Source: Dyella sp. GSA-30 | GTDB lineage: Bacteria; Pseudomonadota; Gammaproteobacteria; Xanthomonadales; Rhodanobacteraceae | Length of the DNA: 64,000 nt | Reading direction: 5' to 3' | Assembly (NCBI RefSeq): GCF_027924605.1 | Contig: NZ_AP027042.1 | Coordinates: 4,069,524 to 4,133,523 of the forward strand | In this document: piece after piece, positions 57,493 through 64,000 of the stretch | Position numbering within the stretch: the first letter of the stretch is position 1 | Layout: every line of letters starts with the position of its first letter | Notes under the pieces: generated by a model | The model's input: the letters and a program-made list of their open reading frames with translations, nothing else | Database searches by the model: none | Told to the model about the DNA's origin: nothing | Made by a program: the position numbers and the translations under genes

Positions 57493-57795
57493 TCAGGCCG
57501 CGCCGGCTTGCTCCAGCAACATATTGACTCGCTCGCGCAATTCCTTGCCCGGCTTGAAATGCGGCACGTGCTTGCCCGGCAGCGCAACGGCGTCGCCAGT
57601 CTTGGGGTTGCGACCCATACGCGGCGGCCGATAGTGCAGCGCGAAGCTGCCAAAGCCGCGAACTTCGATCCTCTCACCATGAGCCAGCGCGTGGCTCATC
57701 TGTTCGATCACGCTTTTCACCGCGAGTTCGACGTCACCAAACGCAAGATGGGTTTGGCGCCGAGCCAGCGCTTCGATCAGTTCGGATTTGGTCAT
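57493..57795 (-). CDS. ihfB: Integration host factor subunit beta
   Basis: A 100-residue DNA-bending protein of the IHF/HU family. [19 protein letters not shown] and the DNA-binding arm ([21 protein letters not shown], broken here as [12 protein letters not shown]) are typical of IHF-beta. The place directly after rpsA (77 bp) also supports ihfB rather than hupB. Start at 57795; the longer frame is rejected. Confidence 0.96.
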   Translation of the reverse strand: MTKSELIEALARRQTHLAFGDVELAVKSVIEQMSHALAHGERIEVRGFGSFALHYRPPRMGRNPKTGDAVALPGKHVPHFKPGKELRERVNMLLEQAGAA

Positions 57796-57872
57796 GGGTC
57801 CCCAATGTCCGTGACATGAAAACACAACTATAACGTTGGAGCGGCGCAATGCCGCTCCAACGCCAGGCCTGA

Positions 57873-59546
57873 TTAGTCAGCCTTGTTCAACTGCTCTTTC
57901 AGCAACGCACCGAGCTTGGTCGTACCGCCGGAAGCGGACGAGTATTCGGCCATCGCATCCTGCAGATCTTCCTCGTCCTTCGCGCGGATCGACAGCTGCA
58001 GCTGGCGGCCCTTACGGTCCATGCCAGTGAACTTGGCTTCGACCTTGTCGCCCACCTTCAGATGCTGGGTAGCGTCGTCGATGCGCTCCTTGGCGATGTC
58101 GTTGGCGCGCAGGTAACCCTCGACGCCTTCGCCCAGGTCAATGACTGCACCCTTGGCGTCGACTTCCTTGACGACACCGTTGACGATGGTGCCGCGCGGG
58201 TTGGTCGCCATGAACTGACCAAACGGATCCTGCTCCATCTGCTTGATGCCGAGGGAGATGCGCTCGCGCTCCGGATCGACCGCCAGAACCACGGCTTCGA
58301 TCTCGTCGCCCTTCTTGAAGTTGCGAACGAGGTCTTCGCCCGACGCCTGCCAGGAGATATCGGACAGGTGAACCAGGCCGTCGATGCCGCCGTCCAGACC
58401 GATGAAGATGCCGAAATCGGTGATCGACTTGATCTGACCGGACACCTTGTCGTTCTTCTTGTGCATCGCTGCGAAGGCTTCCCACGGGTTCGAGCGGGTC
58501 TGCTTGATACCCAGCGAGATGCGGCGACGCTCTTCATCGACGTCCAGCACCATCACTTCGGTCTCGTCACCAACCTGCACGACCTTGGCCGGGTTGACGT
58601 TCTTGTTGGTCCAATCCATTTCGGACACGTGGACCAGGCCTTCGACGCCCGGCTCGATCTCGACGAAGCAGCCGTAATCGGTGACGTTGGAGACCTTGCC
58701 GAACAGGCGGCTGCCGACCGGGTAGCGGCGAGCGATGGCGACCCACGGGTCGTCGCCGAGCTGCTTCAGGCCCAGCGACACGCGGTTGCGCTCGCGGTCG
58801 TACTTCAGCACGCGGACGTCCAGCTCGTCGCCGACGTTGACGACTTCGGACGGATGACGCACGCGCTTCCACGCCATGTCGGTGATGTGCAGCAGGCCGT
58901 CGATACCGCCCAGGTCCACGAATGCGCCGTAGTCGGTGAGGTTCTTGACCGTACCCTTGACCACTGCACCTTCGGTCAGGCGCTCCAACAGCTTCTCGCG
59001 CTCCTCGGAGAACTCGGTCTCGACGACGGCGCGGCGGCTGACCACAACGTTGTTACGCTTGCGGTCGAGCTTGATGATCTTGAACTCGAGGTCCTTGCCT
59101 TCCAGGTAAACCGGATCGCGGACCGGACGCACGTCGACCAGCGAGCCCGGCAGGAATGCGCGGACGTCCTTGATGTCGACGGTGAAACCGCCCTTGACCT
59201 TGCCGGAGATCTTGCCGGTGATGGTCTCTTCCTTGTCGAACGCCTGCTCGAGGTCGTCCCACACCATCGAACGCTTGGCCTTCTCACGGGAGAGCTTGGT
59301 CTCGCCGAAACCGTCTTCCAGTGCGTCGAGGGCAACCTTCACCTCGTCGCCCACCTGCACTTCCAACTCTCCGCTCTCGTCCTTGAACTGCTCGATCGGG
59401 ACGATGCCTTCGCTCTTCAGGCCAGCGTTGATCACGACGACGTCGTTGCGGATTTCCACAACGATACCGGTGACGATCGCGCCCGGCTTCAGCTTGGAGA
59501 TGGCCTGTTGGCTCTGTTCAAACAGTTCGGCAAAACTTTCAGTCAT
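57873..59546 (-). CDS. rpsA: 30S ribosomal protein S1
   Basis: A 557-residue translation protein with six S1 (OB-fold) repeats; examples of repeat starts are [72 protein letters not shown] and [20 protein letters not shown]. It binds mRNA leaders on the 30S subunit. Length is normal. Position between cmk and ihfB is the classic cmk-rpsA-ihfB order. Confidence 0.98.
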   Translation of the reverse strand: MTESFAELFEQSQQAISKLKPGAIVTGIVVEIRNDVVVINAGLKSEGIVPIEQFKDESGELEVQVGDEVKVALDALEDGFGETKLSREKAKRSMVWDDLEQAFDKEETITGKISGKVKGGFTVDIKDVRAFLPGSLVDVRPVRDPVYLEGKDLEFKIIKLDRKRNNVVVSRRAVVETEFSEEREKLLERLTEGAVVKGTVKNLTDYGAFVDLGGIDGLLHITDMAWKRVRHPSEVVNVGDELDVRVLKYDRERNRVSLGLKQLGDDPWVAIARRYPVGSRLFGKVSNVTDYGCFVEIEPGVEGLVHVSEMDWTNKNVNPAKVVQVGDETEVMVLDVDEERRRISLGIKQTRSNPWEAFAAMHKKNDKVSGQIKSITDFGIFIGLDGGIDGLVHLSDISWQASGEDLVRNFKKGDEIEAVVLAVDPERERISLGIKQMEQDPFGQFMATNPRGTIVNGVVKEVDAKGAVIDLGEGVEGYLRANDIAKERIDDATQHLKVGDKVEAKFTGMDRKGRQLQLSIRAKDEEDLQDAMAEYSSASGGTTKLGALLKEQLNKAD

Positions 59547-59712
59547 GTTGATTCCAGAAATGGGAAAAGGCCGTAGACCCTCGTGCGTTATGACGAACGC
59601 TCGAGCATCTCATCGGCCCACCGGCTGTGGGTGTCTTTCGGATTGGCTACCGTCGAACACCGTTGACCAAAACTCCATGCCGTAGCACGGAGCACGAATG
59701 CCATCGGCAGCC

Positions 59713-60393
59713 TTATGGCTGCACGACGGCGAGTACTTTAGCGACCACGTCCCCGATGCTTAAGCCGGTGCTATCCACCAGAATCGCATCTTCGGCGGGC
59801 TTGAGCGGCGCGACGGCCCTCGATGCATCCCGGGCGTCACGCGCTTCAATTTCGCGCTGAAGGCTTGTAAGTGTAACGCTGAGTCCCTTTTCCTTCAACT
59901 GCTTATAGCGTCTTTTCGCGCGTTCGGCGGCACTGGCGGTCAGGAACACCTTGAACGGGGCATCCGGGAAGATCACCGTCCCCATGTCCCGGCCATCGGC
60001 CACCAGTCCCGGCGCCTTGCGGAAACCCAGCTGCATGGCAACCAGGGCCTCCCGGACCGAGGGTACGGAGGCGATGGCCGAGGCTGCAGCGCCGGCTGTC
60101 TCGGTCCGCAGCTCATCGGTAGCGTCATGCCCGTTCACGATGACCCGGGTGTCCTGCCCGTCGGGAGCGGCCCGAAACTGGATCTTGGTGGTCTGCGCGC
60201 AGCGGGTGACCGCTTCCACGTCGGACAGGTCCAGCCCGCCCGCGCCCGCGGCATAGCCGACGGCCCGGTACAGGGCACCCGAATCGAGCAGGCGCCAGCC
60301 CAGATGCTCGGCCACCAGGCGACTGATCGTGCCCTTGCCCGACCCGGACGGCCCATCGATGGTAAGTACAGGAACGGGGGTGGCAGGGGTCAT
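59713..60393 (-). CDS. cmk: Cytidylate kinase
   Basis: A 226-residue kinase phosphorylating CMP and dCMP. P-loop [13 protein letters not shown] (~residues 14-26), CMP-site [28 protein letters not shown], and the lid [13 protein letters not shown]. Start at 60393 ([14 protein letters not shown]); the longer frame is unlikely. Upstream of rpsA by 166 bp and divergent from the acyl-CoA-binding protein gene. Confidence 0.97.
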   Translation of the reverse strand: MTPATPVPVLTIDGPSGSGKGTISRLVAEHLGWRLLDSGALYRAVGYAAGAGGLDLSDVEAVTRCAQTTKIQFRAAPDGQDTRVIVNGHDATDELRTETAGAAASAIASVPSVREALVAMQLGFRKAPGLVADGRDMGTVIFPDAPFKVFLTASAAERAKRRYKQLKEKGLSVTLTSLQREIEARDARDASRAVAPLKPAEDAILVDSTGLSIGDVVAKVLAVVQP

Positions 60394-60502
60394 GACGGCT
60401 CCGGTCGGGCTAAACCACTTATGATATCGCGTTGACCCCCACGCCGAGCGCGTGGTATCAAGCCGCGCACCTTTCCGCAAGCTTTCCTAAAGTACAGACC
60501 CC

Positions 60503-60760
60503 ATGACCGATCTTCGTCCCGAGTTCGAACAGGCAGCCGAAGACATCCAGAAACTGGGGGAAAGGCCGGACAACGACACGCTGCTCAAGCTCTATGCCCT
60601 TTACAAGCAGGGCTCCGAGGGCGACGTCCACGGTCAGCAGCCTGGGTTTTTCGACTTTATCGGCACCGCCAAGTACGAAGCGTGGGCGAAGCTGCGTGGC
60701 GTGGATGGGGAAGAGGCTCGGCGGCGGTATATCGAGTTGGTGCGGGAGTTGCTGGGTTAG
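60503..60760 (+). CDS. Acyl-CoA-binding protein
   Basis: An 85-residue four-helix acyl-CoA-binding protein. The ligand site is evident in LYALYKQGSEGDV and the KYEAWAKLRGVDGEEA segment (Tyr, Lys and Trp). Bacterial ACBPs are small pools or carriers for long-chain acyl-CoA. It precedes fadH on the same strand, 175 bp away with a terminator between, and fits the PsrA/fatty-acid theme. Whether PsrA controls it is not shown: no box is seen upstream. Confidence 0.93.
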   Translation: MTDLRPEFEQAAEDIQKLGERPDNDTLLKLYALYKQGSEGDVHGQQPGFFDFIGTAKYEAWAKLRGVDGEEARRRYIELVRELLG

Positions 60761-60776
60761 GCCCTTCGGGCCTTTT
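60759..60776 (+). terminator. Compact terminator overlapping the ACBP stop codon
   Basis: GGCCC-TTC-GGGCC followed by TTTT, beginning within the TAG stop. A short stem with a TTCG-type loop. Confidence 0.75.
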
Positions 60777-60868
60777 AGGAGTGAGTGGAGAGGAGTGAGG
60801 AGTGAGAGAAAGCAAGCTCTCGCCGGCTCTTGCTCTCTCTAACTCATCACTCCTCTCCACTCACTCCT
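60777..60868. repeat. Inverted repeat of ~92 bp between ACBP and fadH genes
   Basis: Two 40-base arms (AGGAGTGAGTGGAGAGGAGT... at 60777-60816 and the inverse at 60829-60868) match at 37 of 40 positions, with a 12-base loop. Arms contain tandem GGAGTGAG-like units. A decayed relative is at 22316-22407. It would form a long stem in RNA ahead of the fadH promoter. Confidence 0.9.
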
Positions 60869-60901
60869 CGCTCTTGCTTTTCACCGTCCCGCCCGGCACA
60901 T

Positions 60902-60917
60902 TCATACGATCGTTTGA
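60902..60917. promoter_or_regulatory. PsrA-type operator 3, upstream of fadH
   Basis: TCATAC-GATC-GTTTGA: identical to psrA operators 1/2 in arm length and spacer length, with one departure in the left arm (T for A). The GATCGTTTGA half is identical to operator 2. It ends 18 bp before the fadH start codon, a place where a repressor would block early transcription. Confidence 0.72.
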
Positions 60918-62954
<2,037 letters not shown>

Positions 62955-63069
62955 ACGATAGCGAGGGGCGGAAAAAGAAAGCGCCCCGCTAGACGACGCG
63001 TCGATATCGGTTCGGGGGGAGAGAGACCGAGTATCGCGGGGATATAGCGTCGCTGCGGAGCGGGGGTCA

Positions 63070-63099
63070 CCGCCACCTGGGGGGAGGGGAAGGTGGCGG
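63070..63099. other. Hairpin in the fadH-LysR gap
   Basis: A 9-bp stem (CCGCCACCT / AGGTGGCGG) with a 12-base G-rich loop. It may help end the fadH transcript; another weaker hairpin (GGGGCG / CGCCCC) is at 62964-62987. The remaining gap to the LysR gene (to 63231) holds an AT-rich block (ATATATATTTAG near 63141) and TATAAG at 63172-63177, a possible -10. Confidence 0.5.
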
Positions 63100-63231
63100 G
63101 ACGATGCGTAGGATAGGATCGATCCAGGTCGTCGGCAAATATATATTTAGCGCTCCACTTATTCGTTTTGCGTATAAGATCACGCCCAACCGGCGAAAAA
63201 GCCGCTATCCACCTCTGCCCGGATCGCTCTC

Positions 63232-64000
63232 ATGTTCGATTTTCGCCAGCTGCGTTACTTCATCGCGGTCGCGGAAGAGCTGAGCTTCAGCCGCGCAGCC
63301 CAGCGCCTGCACCTCTCGCAGCCCCCTTTATCTCAGCAAATTCAAGCACTTGAACGTGATCTTGGCGTGCTTTTATTCAATCGGGACAAGCGCAACGTCG
63401 CACTGACCGAGCCCGGGCGGGTGTTTTTGGAACAGGCGCGACAGATCCTGGGGAAGGCAGAAGAAGCCCGCGGCCAAGTCGCCGAGGCGGCCGCCGGCTT
63501 TACCGGGCTCCTGCGCCTGGCCTACACCGTCTCGGTCACCTTTCATCCCGCCCTGCCCCACGCCCTGCTCCAACACCGCCAGATCGCCCCCAACGTGCGG
63601 GTCGCGCTGAGCGAGATGTACACCGAGCCCCAATTTGCCGCCTTGCTGACCGGTCAGATCGATGTCGGCTTTGTCCGCGACGAACCCAAGCATGAAGGCG
63701 ACCGCGAGGCCTTGCAGCTGGACATCATCGACCGAGAGCCGCTGGTACTTGCCCTGCCCGCCGGGCACCGCCTTGCGGGCCGTACCAGCGTCCGGCTGCA
63801 AGAGGTGGCGCGCGAATCCTTTGTAGTGCAGCCGCGCGAGTTGGCCGCCACGCTTTACGATCGCCTGGTACAACTGGCGATGAAAGCCGATTTTCACCCG
63901 CAGATCCGCCAGCACGCGCAGCAGATCAACGGCCTGCTGGTGCTGGTGGCCGCCGGTATGGGCCTGGCCCTGGTACCCGCTTCGATGCGTGCCGTCGGCC
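63232..64000 (+). CDS. LysR-family transcriptional regulator (partial, cut by window edge)
   Basis: The first 256 codons of a LysR regulator; the C-terminus is beyond the right edge. The N-terminal helix-turn-helix is MFDFRQLRYFIAVAEELSFS-RAAQRLHLSQPPLSQQI, with the SQPPLSQQI recognition helix typical of the BenM/CatM/CbbR-like branch. The effector domain follows (LLRLAYTVSVTFHPALPHAL, LTGQIDVGFVRDEP, LALPAGHRLAG). Targets unknown; no divergent partner is close. Confidence 0.9.
   Translation, partial: MFDFRQLRYFIAVAEELSFSRAAQRLHLSQPPLSQQIQALERDLGVLLFNRDKRNVALTEPGRVFLEQARQILGKAEEARGQVAEAAAGFTGLLRLAYTVSVTFHPALPHALLQHRQIAPNVRVALSEMYTEPQFAALLTGQIDVGFVRDEPKHEGDREALQLDIIDREPLVLALPAGHRLAGRTSVRLQEVARESFVVQPRELAATLYDRLVQLAMKADFHPQIRQHAQQINGLLVLVAAGMGLALVPASMRAVG

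Overview
The window looks like chromosome from a GC-rich gammaproteobacterium of the order Xanthomonadales, most likely family Rhodanobacteraceae (Dyella, Rhodanobacter or Luteibacter type). The basis is the protein style of housekeeping genes (RlmN, Der, GuaA/B, RpsA, LapAB), the order ndk-rlmN-pilW-rodZ-yfgM-bamB-der, a TonB-receptor/GH92 glycan locus, and intergenic palindromic repeats of the kinds common in this order. The genus is an inference; no rRNA or tRNA gene was seen.

Layout. 1-6.5 kb: a minus-strand glycan-use operon with two secreted GH92 alpha-mannosidases and the start of a TonB-dependent receptor, preceded by a 424-bp leader with a near-perfect 22-bp palindrome. 6.9-9.1 kb: LysR regulator divergent from DoxX and pirin genes. 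9.3-13.5 kb: HAD phosphatase, Sir2 deacylase (translationally coupled), CHAD protein, aldo/keto reductase, tadA. 13.6-20.2 kb: accessory regulators and small enzymes, including a coupled periplasmic cupredoxin and Cache-type membrane sensor with no output domain, an SDR/AraC divergent pair, an Xre regulator, and a GST-YCII pair. 20.7-26.6 kb: guaB-guaA, folD, a GNAT acetyltransferase and a rhodanese-MoeB fusion. 26.8-33.6 kb: the conserved ndk-rlmN-pilW-rodZ then yfgM-bamB-der block (minus strand).

33.8-38.4 kb: a PsrA-type TetR regulator with two TCAAAC-N4-GTTTGA operators over its own promoter, followed by the two beta-oxidation genes (hydroxyacyl-CoA dehydrogenase/hydratase and thiolase) and a strong terminator. 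A third matching operator lies 27 kb away, just upstream of fadH (2,4-dienoyl-CoA reductase), next to an acyl-CoA-binding protein gene, so one fatty-acid regulon appears to span the window. 38.4-43.1 kb: quinone oxidoreductase, GlxA-type regulator divergent from a secreted isochorismatase-fold hydrolase, and a CsaA/FAD-oxidoreductase pair. 43.3-51.8 kb: pbpC with its alpha-2-macroglobulin partner yfhM. 52-60.4 kb: cmk-rpsA-ihfB and lapA-lapB-glycosyltransferase-WbpM-like-galU, linking envelope LPS control to surface-polysaccharide synthesis. The right edge cuts a LysR gene.

The most unusual observations are at the DNA level: a 16-bp perfect-arm palindrome inside conserved rlmN coding sequence; three copies of a 130-160-bp double-hairpin repeat, one of them interrupted by another palindrome; a second inverted-repeat family of about 92 bp; and the three-site PsrA regulon. 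At the protein level the cupredoxin/Cache pair is the best candidate for an undescribed small system. No CRISPR array, prophage, insertion-sequence transposase or obvious defence island was seen.
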